From positions 620,001 through 684,000 of the forward strand of contig CAWGIM010000001.1 of the NCBI GenBank assembly GCA_963822615.1: DNA of 64,000 bases, given 5' to 3'. Shown here piece by piece: positions 17,824 to 29,856 of the stretch; the stretch's first letter is position 1, and each line of letters begins with the position of its first letter. The translations under genes and the position numbers were made by a program. The DNA is from Trebonia sp963822615. GTDB lineage: Bacteria > Actinomycetota > Actinomycetes > Streptosporangiales > Streptosporangiaceae. Below the pieces are notes generated by a model, which worked only from the letters and a program-made list of their open reading frames with translations, searched no databases and had not been told where the DNA came from.

Positions 17824-18714
17824 ATGGCCTCCGCAGCCGGTCACCCGGGCGTCCTTGTCAGCGTCGGCGACCTGGTGGAAGACATCGTGGTGTGGTCGGG
17901 CGGGCCGCCCCGGCACGCGACCGACAACCCGGCCGCGGTGCACCGCGGGCGCGGCGGCAGCGCCGCCAACGTGGCGGTGTTCGCCAGCGCCCTGATGCGG
18001 TCGCGGTTCATCGGCTGCGTAGGCGAGGACCCGGTCGCCGACCAGCTCACCGCCGACCTGGCGGGCCACGGGGTGGACGTGCGGGTGCAGCGCCGCGGCC
18101 GCACCGGGACGATCGTGGTGCTGGTCGACGGGAACGGCGAGCGCACCATGTACCCGGACCGGGCCGCGGCCGGCGAGCTGACCGCGGTGCCGCCCGGCTG
18201 GCTGGAGTCGGCCGCGGTGCTGCACGCCCCGTCCTACTGCTTCGCGGCCGAGCCGGCCGCGGGCGCGGTCACCCGGCTGGTCGCCGACGCCCGCCGGGCC
18301 GGGGTCCCGGTGTCGCTTGACGCGTCCTCCACCGGCCTGATCGAGGACTACGGGCTGGCCCGCTACCTGCGGCTGATCGAGTTGGTCAGGCCGCAGGTGC
18401 TGTTCGCCAACGCCGCCGAGGCGCGGCTGCTCGGCCTGGCCGGGCCGGCCTTCGCCGGCACGCTGACGGTGGTCAAGGACGGGGCCCGGTCGGCCACGGT
18501 GCGGGCGCCGGGCAGCGCGCCGGTCACCGTGCCGGTGCCTCCGGCGCCGCCGCCGCGTGACTCGACCGGGGCCGGCGACGCGTTCGCGGCCGGCTTCCTC
18601 GCCGCCTGGCTGGACGGCGCCAGCCCGCCGGACGCCGCCGCGGCCGGGCACCGGCTGGCCCGCTCGGTGCTGTTCTCACCGGGCGCGAGCTCCGCGGCCG
18701 GCGCGGGCTTATAA
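17824..18714 (+). CDS. PfkB-family carbohydrate kinase
   Basis: The 296-residue protein shows both PfkB signatures. The first is RGRGGSAANVAVFASALM near residue 45 with FIGCVGEDPVADQL following, and the second is DSTGAGDAFAAGFLAAWLDG near residue 240, including the catalytic aspartate in GAGD. These ribokinase-like enzymes phosphorylate sugars or nucleosides, and the acceptor cannot be inferred. The Nudix gene follows after nine bases, so the two are probably one transcript. It is divergent from the fructosamine kinase gene across a 67-base gap that should contain both promoters. Confidence 0.9.
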   Translation: MASAAGHPGVLVSVGDLVEDIVVWSGGPPRHATDNPAAVHRGRGGSAANVAVFASALMRSRFIGCVGEDPVADQLTADLAGHGVDVRVQRRGRTGTIVVLVDGNGERTMYPDRAAAGELTAVPPGWLESAAVLHAPSYCFAAEPAAGAVTRLVADARRAGVPVSLDASSTGLIEDYGLARYLRLIELVRPQVLFANAAEARLLGLAGPAFAGTLTVVKDGARSATVRAPGSAPVTVPVPPAPPPRDSTGAGDAFAAGFLAAWLDGASPPDAAAAGHRLARSVLFSPGASSAAGAGL

Positions 18715-18723
18715 GATCGCCCG

Positions 18724-19299
18724 GTGACCGGCGGCTGGGAACTGATCAGCAGCGAGCGGCTGCCGCAGGCGGGGCGCCGCCCGGTCTTCGCCAAGACCTA
18801 CCGGCTACCGGACGGGTCGACCCACGTCTTCTCGGTGACCGGCGAGCCGGGCAGCGCGGCGGTCGCCTGCGTCGCGCTGACCGGCCGGGGCACCGCGGTG
18901 CTGGCCGAGCAGTACCGGCCCGGGCCCGAGCGGCTGATGATGGAACTGCCGGGCGGCGGGGTCGAGCCCGGCGAGCCGCTGGCCGACGCCGCCGCCCGCG
19001 AGCTGGCCGAGGAGACCGGGTACGTGCCGGAGCAGCTCAGCTACCTCGGCCAGATGCGCTACGACGCGTACTCGGCCGGGACACGGAACTACTTCCTCGC
19101 CACCGGCTGCGAGCGGCGCCATGAGCAGCGGCTCGACCCGGCCGAGTTCGTCACCGTCCGCGAGGTCTCCCTCGGCGAGCTGGTCACGCTGGCCCTGACG
19201 ACCGGGATGACCGACTCAGGCGGCGTGCTGCTCGCCCTGCCCTACCTGCTCGACGACCCCGGCGTGCGGGCCGCCCTCGCCCGGCCCCCGCAGCGCTGA
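18724..19299 (+). CDS. Nudix hydrolase, ADP-ribose pyrophosphatase-like
   Basis: The 191-residue protein starts at a GTG. Its Nudix box runs from GGGVEPGEPLADAAARELAEE through TGY, fitting the GX5EX7REUXEEXGU pattern. The upstream VLAEQYRPGPERLMMELPGG strand is typical of ADP-ribose/NDP-sugar pyrophosphatases, where the arginine in QYR contacts substrate. It probably cleaves nucleoside diphosphate sugars and follows the PfkB kinase gene in the same transcript. A hairpin at 19314 ends the unit. Confidence 0.9.
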   Translation: MTGGWELISSERLPQAGRRPVFAKTYRLPDGSTHVFSVTGEPGSAAVACVALTGRGTAVLAEQYRPGPERLMMELPGGGVEPGEPLADAAARELAEETGYVPEQLSYLGQMRYDAYSAGTRNYFLATGCERRHEQRLDPAEFVTVREVSLGELVTLALTTGMTDSGGVLLALPYLLDDPGVRAALARPPQR

Positions 19300-19313
19300 C
19301 CCGGCCGCCGGGG

Positions 19314-19339
19314 CGGCGGGCGCGTTGAGCCGCCCGCCG
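19314..19339 (+). terminator. Hairpin after the Nudix gene
   Basis: Eight-base arms CGGCGGGC (19314-19321) and GCCCGCCG (19332-19339) around a ten-base loop, 14 bases after the stop. There is no T tract. Confidence 0.4.
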
Positions 19340-19375
19340 GTTGCCGGGCTCCGGCCGGTTCGGGACAATGGCGCG

Positions 19376-20137
19376 GTGACAGCTGACGACGACGGCGGCG
19401 GCGGGTTTCGCGGTGCCAGCTTCACCGGCGCTGACTTCGCCGGCGCGAACTTCCGGGACTGCGACCTGCGCCAGGCTAAGGTCACTGACTCGTGGCTGGT
19501 CGACGTCAGGATGTCCGGGCTGGTCGAGAATTTCGTCGTCAACGACGTCGACGTCACCGCGTTCGTCCAGGGCGAGCTCGACAAGCGGCACCCCGAACGC
19601 GTACAGCTGCGAAAGCTGCGGGCAGCCGACGACTACCGTGCGATGTGGGGCACGCTCGAGCGCCTGTGGGCCGAGACGATCGACCGCGCCGGGCGGCTAC
19701 CAGAGGCTGTCCTGCACCAGCGGGTCGACGGCGAATGGTCCTTCGTCGAGACGCTGCGCCATCTCGTTATGGCCACCGACCGGTGGGCCGGCTCCATGAT
19801 CCTCGATAAGCCGATGCCCTACCACCCCCTCGGCCTCCCGCAGCCCGGGTTCGCGCCCGCGGACGCCGCGGCGCTCGGCATCGACCTCGAAGCGCGCCCG
19901 CCGCTGGCCGAGGTGCTGGAGGCACGCGCCACCCGCGTGGCGCTGGTACGCGGCATCGTCGACGGGCTCACCGATGACGACCTGGAACGGGTGTGCCCGC
20001 GGCTGCCCGCGCCCGGGTACCCCCGGGAAGCGCGCACGGTCGGCCTTTGCCTGGGCGTGGTCATGAAGGAGGAGTGCGAGCACCGCCGCTACGCGGTCCG
20101 CGACCTTGCGGCCCTGGAAGCCAACCCGGCCGCCTAG
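19376..20137 (+). CDS. Pentapeptide-repeat leader fused to a DinB-like domain
   Basis: The 253-residue protein starts at GTG 19376. Residues 9-45 are A(D/N)FxxxxL-type pentapeptide repeats (FRGASFTGADFAGANFRDCDLRQAKV). After about residue 75 follows a DinB_2-like four-helix bundle (YRAMWGTLERLWAETIDRA, VDGEWSFVETLRHLVMATDRW, VMKEECEHRRYAVRDL) with metal-type histidines in LRHLV and EEHxR-like ECEHRR. DinB-fold proteins include thiol-dependent transferases using mycothiol or bacillithiol, but most are unassigned. An upstream in-frame ATG at 19325 lacks a ribosome site. It is monocistronic. Confidence 0.8.
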   Translation: MTADDDGGGGFRGASFTGADFAGANFRDCDLRQAKVTDSWLVDVRMSGLVENFVVNDVDVTAFVQGELDKRHPERVQLRKLRAADDYRAMWGTLERLWAETIDRAGRLPEAVLHQRVDGEWSFVETLRHLVMATDRWAGSMILDKPMPYHPLGLPQPGFAPADAAALGIDLEARPPLAEVLEARATRVALVRGIVDGLTDDDLERVCPRLPAPGYPREARTVGLCLGVVMKEECEHRRYAVRDLAALEANPAA

Positions 20138-22585
20138 GCGATAACTCCGGCGGCACCGGCGGCAACCGGCTCATTCGCCAGCCACCGCGACAGACCGGGC
20201 CAGTCGCCGTAATTCGCCGGGGGCGAGCGCCGCGACTGTCGCCGCTGGTACAAATTCCCGGGGCCGGGCGGCGAAACACGCTGGTCAGGGCCTGATAAAG
20301 CGGAATCTGGGGACGGCCGGGGGATCAAATGAGACGTACTAGCAGGCTGCCGCGGAAAGCGGCCACCATCTTCTCCGGCCTGATCGGGATGACGGCCGTG
20401 ACGGTCCTGGCGGTGACGGTGCCAGCGGTGGCAGTGCCAGCGGTGGCGGTGGCGGCCGGGGCGCCCGCCCGCGCCGCTACCGCCGCCGGGAAGCCGCCGC
20501 CGCCGGTCACGCTGCCCGGCAGCGCCGCGCCCCGGCCGCCGGCCGGGGCCACCGGGCTCGGGGCGGTGCCCGCCGCCACCCCGGTCCGGCTCGAGGTCAC
20601 CCTGAAGGTCCGCGACCAGGCGGGGCTGACCGCGTTCCTGGCCGCGGTGGCCGACCGGCACTCGCCGCTGTTCGGCCACTTCCTCGCCCCGGGGCAGTTC
20701 GGCCCGCGCTTCGGGGCCACGCCGGCCCAGCTCGCCGCGGTGCGGGCGGCACTGCGGGCGGCGGGGCTGTCCCCCGGGGCGGCCGCGGCCGACCGGCTGT
20801 CCGTCCCGGTGACCGCGACCGCCGGGGCCGTGGCCCGCGCGCTTGGCACCCCGCTGGTCCGCTACCGGCTGCGCGGCGGGCGCACCGCCTACGCCAACAC
20901 CGCCGCGCCGCGGCTGCCCGCCGCGGTCGCGCCGCTGGTGTCCGCGGTGATCGGCCTGGACACCCTGTACCCGCAGGTCAGCATGACCAGCCCGGTCCCC
21001 GGCGGCAGCAGGCCGGGCACCGCGCTGGCCACCGTCGGCCCGCCCGGCACCGGGACGGCCCCGGCCGGGGCCGTCCCGGCGTCGTCCGCGCCGCGGGCGT
21101 GCGCCGCCGCGCGGGACACGGCCAGCCTGTACGGCGGGTTCACCGCCGGGCAGCTCGCCGCCCGGTACGGGCTCTCGCCGCTGTACGGCCCGGGCGACCT
21201 GGGCGCGGGCACCCGGGTGGCGCTGGTGGAGTTCGAGCCGAACCTGGCCGCCGACATCGCCGCCTACAAGCGCTGCTACGGCATCACCACGCCGGTCAGC
21301 TACCGGCCGGTGGACGGCGGGGCCGGCACCGGGGCGGGCAGCGCCGAGGCGGCGCTGGACATCGAGACGGTGGCCGGGCTGGCGCCCGGCGCCGCCATCG
21401 ACGTGTACCAGGCGCCCAACACCGGGACCGGGAACTACGACGACTACCAGGCGATCGTCAGCGCCGACGCGGACAAGACCGTGTCCACCTCCTGGGGGCT
21501 GTGCGAGGACTACCTCGGCCAGTCCGCCGCCGAGGCCATGGAGAGCCTGTTCGAGCAGGCTGACGCCCAGGGGCAGACGGTGCTGGCGGCGGCGGGCGAC
21601 ACCGGCTCGACCGAGTGCCTGCAGGCCGGCGGCAGTGACGCGGGCGCGGTGAACGCGCTCACCCCGGCCAGCCTGCCGTACGTGCTCGGGGTCGGCGGCA
21701 CCAGCGCCCGCGCCAGCGCCGAGACCGTGTGGAACCAGTCGGCCAACCAGGCCGGGGCGGGCGGCGGCGGCATCTCCGGCCTCTGGTGCATGCCCGCCTA
21801 CCAGTACCGGACCGCCATTCCCGGGCTGGTCAACGCCGACTCCCGGACCAGGTCCGGCTGCCCGGCGGCGACCGGCCGCTACCTGCGGCAGGTGCCCGAC
21901 ATCGCCGCCGACGCCGACCCTTACACCGGCTACGTGATCGACTGGGACGGGGGCTGGACCGGGATCGGCGGCACCAGCGCGGCGGCGCCGCTGTGGGCGG
22001 CGGCGGCCGCGCTGACCGACGCCTCCCCGTTCTGCGCGGCCTACGGCTCCGGCGCGCCCGGGATGCTGCCGCCGGGCCTGTACGCCGCCGTCGCCGCCGA
22101 CCACCGCTACGTCTACCCGGCCAGCGGCCAGGTCGCCGAGGCGGTGCGCGACATCACCAGCGGCAACGACGACTACACCCCGTCCGGGTACGCCGGCGGC
22201 CTGTACCGGGCCGGCCACGGCTTCGACGAGGCGACCGGGCTGGGCGCGCCGCTGCTGACCGGGCTGGACCGCGCCGGTAAGCCCAGCATGTACTACCCCG
22301 GGCTGGCGGCGCTGCTGTGCCGGGCCTACGCCACCAGGCTGACCGCGGCGTCCCGGGTCACCAGCGTGTCGCCCGCCCGGGGCAGGGCCGGGCACCCGGT
22401 GACGCTGACCGTCCGCGGCTCGGGGTTCCTCCCGGTCGCCGGGGCGGACGTGGCGGTGGCGGGCTCGGTCCGGGTCACCGCCCGCTGCGCCAGCAGCACC
22501 GCCTGCACGGTCACCCTGCCCGCCGAGCCGGCCCGCACGGTCGACGTCCGGATCTCGGCCGAGGACGGCCCGGCCAGCCCGCCCG

Positions 22586-25015
<2,430 letters not shown>

Positions 25016-25074
25016 TCTAGCCGCGGCGGGACGGCCGTGGCTTCTCCGTTCATGCTCGGCCGGCCGGGCGGCGC

Positions 25075-26154
25075 TCAGCGGCCGGGCAGCGACGCGGTGA
25101 CGTCGAGGCCGCCGCCAGGCCGGGCGGCGGCGGTCACCTGCCCGCCGTGCGCGTCGGCGATGGCGCGGGCGATCGCCAGGCCGAGCCCGTGGCCGCCGCC
25201 CCCCTGGCCGCTTGCGGTGCGGCTGGCGCCCAGCCGCTGGAACGGCTCGAAAAGCCGCTCCACCTGGTCCGGGGGGACCTGCGGGCCGCTGTTGCGGACC
25301 GTCAGCACCGCCTGGCCGCCGTGCGTCCCGGTGCTGACCTCGGCCCAGCCGCCGGGCTGGTTGTGGCCGAGCGCGTTGCCGGCCAGGTTAGCGACCAGGC
25401 TTTCCGCCAGCCGGGGGTCGCCCGCGGCCGGGGCCGGGTCGAGCCGCAGGGTGAGCCGCAGGCCGCGCGCGGCGGCGTCCGCCCGCAGCGGCCCGGCCGC
25501 CTGCCGGGCCAGCTCGGCCAGGTCGAACGGCTCGCGCCGGTCGATGCCGCGCTCCCCGGTGGCCAGGGTGAGCAGCGCGTCGATGAGCCGCTCGGTGCGC
25601 GCCCCGAGGGCGAGCACCTGCTCGCAGGCGGCGCGCAGGCTGGCCTGGCCGGCGTCCGGGTCGGCCAGCGCCACCTGCAGCAGCGCCCGCTCGGCGGCGA
25701 GCGGGGTGCGCAGCTCATGGGAGGCGTTGGCGACGAAGTGCCGCTGGGCCGCGAACGACGCCTCCAGCCGCGCGAACAGGCCGTTGAGCGTCTCCCCGAG
25801 CAGGGTGAACTCGTCGTCGCGGTGGCCCGGGGGCAGCCGCCGGTGCAGGTTGCTGGCCGAGATGTCCCGGGCGGCGGCGGTGATCCGCCGCACCGGCCGC
25901 AGCAGGCGGCTGGCGAGCAGCCAGCCGATCGCGACCGACGCCGCCGCCAGCAGCCCGAGCGCGACGCCGGCCGTGGCCAGCGGGCCCAGCGCGGTGGCGA
26001 CCGGGTGGGCGACGGCCGGCGGCCCGGCCGGGCCGACCTGCTGGGTGACCTGCTGGGTGGACCGCGTCGTCAGGAACGCCAGCGACAGCACCAGCAGCCC
26101 GGTGAGCAGGAACGCGCCCGCGTACAGGAGCGCGAACCGCAGCCGGACGCTCAC
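25075..26154 (-). CDS. Two-component sensor histidine kinase
   Basis: The 359-residue protein starts at GTG 26154, overlapping the response regulator's TGA by GTGA. Two membrane helices (about residues 8-28 and 60-85) bracket a very short extracellular loop of roughly 30 residues, so it probably senses the membrane or a partner protein. HAMP follows (ASRLLRPVRRITAAARDI), then the H-box NASHELRTPLAAERALL with the phospho-accepting His, the N-box NLAGNALGHNQPGG and the G-box GHGLGLAIARAIADAHGG. It pairs with the upstream regulator and, by position, with the divergent ABC exporter. Confidence 0.92.
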   Translation of the reverse strand: MSVRLRFALLYAGAFLLTGLLVLSLAFLTTRSTQQVTQQVGPAGPPAVAHPVATALGPLATAGVALGLLAAASVAIGWLLASRLLRPVRRITAAARDISASNLHRRLPPGHRDDEFTLLGETLNGLFARLEASFAAQRHFVANASHELRTPLAAERALLQVALADPDAGQASLRAACEQVLALGARTERLIDALLTLATGERGIDRREPFDLAELARQAAGPLRADAAARGLRLTLRLDPAPAAGDPRLAESLVANLAGNALGHNQPGGWAEVSTGTHGGQAVLTVRNSGPQVPPDQVERLFEPFQRLGASRTASGQGGGGHGLGLAIARAIADAHGGQVTAAARPGGGLDVTASLPGR

Positions 26155-26813
26155 GGCTCGCCGACCCGGTAGCCGCCCTCGCGGACGGTGTGCACGGCCG
26201 GCGGGTCGCCCAGCTTCAGCCGCAGCCGCCTGACGGTGGTCTTCACCGTGGTGGTGAACGGGTCGGCGGCGGCGTCCCAGACCCGTTCGAGCAGCTCCTC
26301 GGCGGGCACCACCCGACCGCCGGCCGCCAGCAGGTACTCGAGCACGCCGAGCTCCTTCGGGCTGAGGTCGAGCCGCCGCCCGCGCCGGAACGCGGCCCGG
26401 CGCCCGCAGTCGACGGTGAGGTCGCCGCGGGTGAGCACCGGCGGCACCGCCACCGCCGGGCGGCGGGCGAGCGCCCGGATCCGGGCCACCAGCTCGGCGA
26501 AGTCGAACGGCTTGGGCAGGTAGTCGTCGGCGCCGAGGCCGAGGCCGTCCACCCGGTCGGCGACGGTGCTGGCGGCGGTGAGCATCAGCACCCGGCTGCC
26601 GGACCCGCCCGCCACGATCCGGCGGCACACCGTGTCCCCGTGCACCCCCGGCAGGTCCCGGTCGAGCACGATCACGTCGTAGCGGGTGACCGCGGCCGAC
26701 TCCAGCGCGTCGTCGCCGCTGCCGACCACGTCCACCGCCATGCCCTCGCGGCGCAGGCCGGCCGCGACGGCCTGCGCGAGGACGTCGAAGTCCTCGGCGA
26801 CCAGTACTCGCAT
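26151..26813 (-). CDS. OmpR/PhoB-family response regulator
   Basis: The 220-residue protein from ATG 26813 begins MRVLVAEDFDVLA. The receiver domain has the phosphorylated Asp in VIVLDRDLPGVHGD and Lys in YLPKPFDF. The C-terminal winged helix has DLSPKELGVLEYLLAAGG and TVKTTVRRLRLKLGDPPAVHTVREGGYRVG. It is the first gene of the regulator-kinase operon. The direct repeats 24-44 bases upstream of its start, 11 bases apart, fit the binding mode of OmpR-type regulators and suggest control of itself and of the divergent ABC genes. Confidence 0.93.
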   Translation of the reverse strand: MRVLVAEDFDVLAQAVAAGLRREGMAVDVVGSGDDALESAAVTRYDVIVLDRDLPGVHGDTVCRRIVAGGSGSRVLMLTAASTVADRVDGLGLGADDYLPKPFDFAELVARIRALARRPAVAVPPVLTRGDLTVDCGRRAAFRRGRRLDLSPKELGVLEYLLAAGGRVVPAEELLERVWDAAADPFTTTVKTTVRRLRLKLGDPPAVHTVREGGYRVGEP

Positions 26814-26836
26814 GGCCCCACGATGCCACACCCCCC

Positions 26837-26877
26837 GGTGTCAGCCCGGTGTCAGCCGCTGGCACCGGGCTGGCACC
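26837..26877. promoter_or_regulatory. Response-regulator operator between the two-component and ABC operons
   Basis: GGTGTCAGCC occurs at 26837-26846 and again at 26848-26857, an exact 11-base period. GGCACCGGGCTGGCACC at 26861-26877 is the same pair in inverted orientation with one change per unit. Tandem 10-base half-sites at 11-base spacing are what PhoB/OmpR-type dimers bind. The whole intergenic gap is 86 bases. Confidence 0.65.
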
Positions 26878-26899
26878 GCCGCCCGCGTACAACGGCCGC

Positions 26900-27619
26900 A
26901 TGATCGAAGTCACCGAACTACGCAAGCGGTACGGCCCGGTCACCGCGCTCGACGGGATGACCTTCACCGCCCGGCCCGGGCAGGTGACCGGGTTCGCCGG
27001 GCCGAACGGGGCGGGCAAGTCGACCACCTTGCGGGTCATCCTCGGGCTTGACCGCCCCGACTCCGGCACCGCCCTGGTCGGCGGCCGGCGCTACGCCGCG
27101 CTCGACGCCCCGCTGCGGCACGCCGGGTCGCTGCTCGACGCGGGCGCGCTGCAGCCGGGCCGCACCGCCCGCGACCACCTGCGCTGGCTGGCCGCCTCCC
27201 AGGGCATCCCGGCCGGCCGGGCCGGGCAGGTACTGGAGCTGACCGGGCTGGGCGCGGCCGGCCGCCGCCGGGCGGGCGGCTTCTCCCTCGGCATGCGGCA
27301 GCGGCTCGGCGTCGCCGCCGCGCTGCTTGGCGACCCGCCGGCGCTGATGTTCGACGAGCCGTTCAACGGCCTGGACCCCGACGGCATCGTCTGGCTGCGC
27401 GGCCTGCTGCGCGCGCTGGCGGCCGAGGGCCGCACCGTGCTGGTGTCCAGTCACCTGATGGGCGAGCTGCAGGACACCGCCGACCACGTGGTGGTGGCCG
27501 GGCGCGGGCGGGTGATCGCCGACCGTCCGCTGGCGGACCTGCTCGGCCGCTGGCCGACCCTGGAGGCCGCCTACCTGGAGCTGACCCGGGACGCGGTCGA
27601 CTACCGGGGGCGGTCGTGA
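26900..27619 (+). CDS. ABC-2 type exporter ATP-binding protein
   Basis: The 240-residue protein from ATG 26900 has Walker A GPNGAGKSTTLR, the signature FSLGMRQRLGVAAALL, Walker B ALMFDEPFNGLDPDG and the switch histidine in VSSHLMGE. The short form without a C-terminal extension and the GLDPDGIVWLR motif are typical of BcrA/CcmA-type exporters of peptides or lantibiotics. It is followed by two permease genes, each overlapping its predecessor by GTGA. It is divergent from the two-component operon, an arrangement common for antibiotic or envelope-stress detoxification modules. Confidence 0.9.
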   Translation: MIEVTELRKRYGPVTALDGMTFTARPGQVTGFAGPNGAGKSTTLRVILGLDRPDSGTALVGGRRYAALDAPLRHAGSLLDAGALQPGRTARDHLRWLAASQGIPAGRAGQVLELTGLGAAGRRRAGGFSLGMRQRLGVAAALLGDPPALMFDEPFNGLDPDGIVWLRGLLRALAAEGRTVLVSSHLMGELQDTADHVVVAGRGRVIADRPLADLLGRWPTLEAAYLELTRDAVDYRGRS

Positions 27620-29082
27620 TCGCGGCCGAGTGGCTGAAGTTCCGCACCGTGCGCGGCTGGGTGCTGGCCGCGCTGGCGGCGGCGGCCGCGATCGCCGGGC
27701 TGGGGCTGGCCAGCCCGGGCCAGGGGAGCTGCGCCGGGTCCGGGTGCACGCCGCTGACCGGGCCGGGGGGCGAGGCGGTGTCCGACAGCTTCTACTTCGT
27801 GCACCGGCCGCTGGCCGGCGACGGCACCCTCACCGTCCGCGTTTCCGCGCTGTCCAGCCAGGTGCCGGCCCCGCCGCACCGGTTCCAGCCGGCCAGCGTG
27901 CCGTGGGCCAAGGCCGGCCTCATCGTCAAGGCCAGCCTGGCCGGCGGCTCCGGCTACGCCGCGGTCATGGTCACCGGCGGCCACGGGGTGCGGATGCAGG
28001 ACGACTTCACCGGCGACGTCCCCGGCCCGGCGCTGGCGGCCGGCTGGCTCCGGCTGGTCAGGGCCGGCCCGGTGCTGACCGGCTACGCGTCGGCGGACGG
28101 GACCCGCTGGACCCGGGTCGGCGCGGTGACCCTGCCCGGCCTGCCCCGCACCGTGCAGGCGGGGCTGTTCACCGCCTCACCGCAGTACACCCAGACGACG
28201 GCGGGCGTGACCTCGGTCAGCGGCGGCCCCAGCCGGTCAACCGCGGCCTTCAGCGGGCTGCGGCTGAGCTGGCCCGGCGGGACAACGGCCGGCTGGGCGG
28301 GCACCGCGATGCAGCCGGCCGGCGGGCCCGGGGCCGGGCCGCCCGGGCAGTACGCCCAGCGGGCCGGGGTCTTCACCGTCACCGGGTCGGGCGACATCGC
28401 GCCGCTCACCAACGGGCCTGACGGGCTCGGCGCCACCCTCGCCCAGGCCCTCGGCGGGGTGTTCGTCGCCCTGGTCATCCTGGCGGTGGTCGGCGCCATG
28501 TTCGTCACCACCGAGTACCGGCGCGGCCTGATCCGCGTCACCCTGGCCGCCTGCCCGCGGCGGGGGCGGGTGCTGGCGGCCAAGGCGGCGGTGATCGGGC
28601 TGGTGTCGCTGGCGGCCGGGCTCGCGGGCACCGCGCTGGCGGTGCCGCTGGGGCAGCGGGCGCTGCGCGCCGACGGCGTTTACCTGCCGCCGGTCAGCGC
28701 GCTGACCGAGGTCCGGGTGATCGCCGGCACCGCCGTCGCGCTCGCCCTGTGCGCGGTGCTGGCGCTCGCCCTCGGCACCGTGGCGCGCCGGGGCGCCGTC
28801 GCGGTCGCCGCCCTGGTCGCCCTCATCGTGGTGCCGTACCTGCTGGCGGTGACCGTGCCGGTGGTGCCGCTGGGGGTGGCCGACTGGCTGACCCGGGTGA
28901 CCCCGGCCGCGGCGTTCGCGATCGAGGGCACGGTGACCAGGTACCCCCAGGTCGACGAGGTGTACGCGCCCGCCTACGGGTACTTCCCGCTGGCGCCGTG
29001 GGCCGGGCTGGCGGTGCTGTGCGGGTGGACCGCCGTCGCGTCGGCGGCGGCCTGGCTGGTGCTGCGGCGGCGGGACGCGTGA
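27616..29082 (+). CDS. ABC-2 permease with large extracytoplasmic domain
   Basis: The 488-residue protein starts at GTG 27616 overlapping the ATPase stop. After a first helix (VLAALAAAAAIAGLGLAS) come about 230 residues without membrane segments. This block includes FYFVHRPLAGDGTLTVRV, WAKAGLIVKASLAGGSGYAAVMVTGGHG and TRWTRVGAV and looks like a beta-rich, concanavalin/DUF1349-like fold outside the cell. Five or six helices follow (from about 280), with EYRRGLIRVTLAACPRRGRVLAAKA between them as in ABC-2 permeases. An extracellular sensing or binding domain inside an exporter subunit is unusual and may bind the ligand that the system resists. Confidence 0.8.
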   Translation: MIAAEWLKFRTVRGWVLAALAAAAAIAGLGLASPGQGSCAGSGCTPLTGPGGEAVSDSFYFVHRPLAGDGTLTVRVSALSSQVPAPPHRFQPASVPWAKAGLIVKASLAGGSGYAAVMVTGGHGVRMQDDFTGDVPGPALAAGWLRLVRAGPVLTGYASADGTRWTRVGAVTLPGLPRTVQAGLFTASPQYTQTTAGVTSVSGGPSRSTAAFSGLRLSWPGGTTAGWAGTAMQPAGGPGAGPPGQYAQRAGVFTVTGSGDIAPLTNGPDGLGATLAQALGGVFVALVILAVVGAMFVTTEYRRGLIRVTLAACPRRGRVLAAKAAVIGLVSLAAGLAGTALAVPLGQRALRADGVYLPPVSALTEVRVIAGTAVALALCAVLALALGTVARRGAVAVAALVALIVVPYLLAVTVPVVPLGVADWLTRVTPAAAFAIEGTVTRYPQVDEVYAPAYGYFPLAPWAGLAVLCGWTAVASAAAWLVLRRRDA

Positions 29083-29843
29083 GGCGGGCACTGCACGGCG
29101 AGTGGGTGAAGGCGCGCACCGACCCGGGCCTGCCGTGGCTGCTCGGCGCCATCGTCGTGGTCAGCACCGCGCTGAGCGCGGCGGTGATCGCGGCGGCCCG
29201 CTGCCCGGCGGCCGGCTGCGGGCAGGATCCCGCCCGGATCAGCCTGGCCGGCCTCTACGCCGGCCAGGCGCTGGCGGCGCTGGCGGGGGTGGCGGCGGCG
29301 GGCGCCGAGTACGGTTCCGGCCTGATCACGGTGAGCCTGGCGGCGGTGCCGCGGCGCGGACGGCTGCTGGCGGCCAAGGCACTGGTGCTGGCGGCCACGG
29401 CCGGCGCGGCGTCCGCGGTCACCGCGGGGGCGGCCGCGCTGGCCGGGCAGCTCCTGCTGCCCGGGCGCGGGTTCACCGCCGCCCGCGGCTTCGACCTGGC
29501 GGGCAGCGCGTCCGCGCGGGCGTTCGGCTGCGCGGCGCTCTGCCTCACGCTGACCGCGCTGCTCGGGCTGGGGGTGGCGATGGCGGTGCGCGACCCGGTG
29601 GCCGCCGCCGGGGTGACGCTGGGCCTGCTCTACCTGTTCCCGGTGGCGGCCGGGCTGGCCGGCCCGGTCCTGCGGCGGCACCTGGAACAGGCCGGCCCGC
29701 TCACCGCGGGCGCCGACAGCCTCGCCACCACGGGCCTGGCAGGCCTGCCGCTCACCCCCTGGCAGGGCCTGGGGGTGAGCGCCGCCTGGGCCGCGGGCGC
29801 GCTCGCGGCCGCCGCGGTGCTGCTGTGGCGGCGCGACGCCTGA
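29079..29843 (+). CDS. ABC-2 permease, second subunit
   Basis: The 254-residue protein starts at GTG 29079 (GTGA overlap with the first permease). About six hydrophobic helices are visible, with EYGSGLITVSLAAVPRRGRLLAAKALVL between the second and third. This closely parallels the same region in the first permease, so the two are related and probably form a heterodimer. It lacks the large outer domain. The final residues LLWRRDA also echo the first permease's LVLRRRDA. It completes the ATPase-permease-permease exporter. Confidence 0.82.
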   Translation: MRRALHGEWVKARTDPGLPWLLGAIVVVSTALSAAVIAAARCPAAGCGQDPARISLAGLYAGQALAALAGVAAAGAEYGSGLITVSLAAVPRRGRLLAAKALVLAATAGAASAVTAGAAALAGQLLLPGRGFTAARGFDLAGSASARAFGCAALCLTLTALLGLGVAMAVRDPVAAAGVTLGLLYLFPVAAGLAGPVLRRHLEQAGPLTAGADSLATTGLAGLPLTPWQGLGVSAAWAAGALAAAAVLLWRRDA

Positions 29844-29856
29844 CCCGGGAGCCCGG

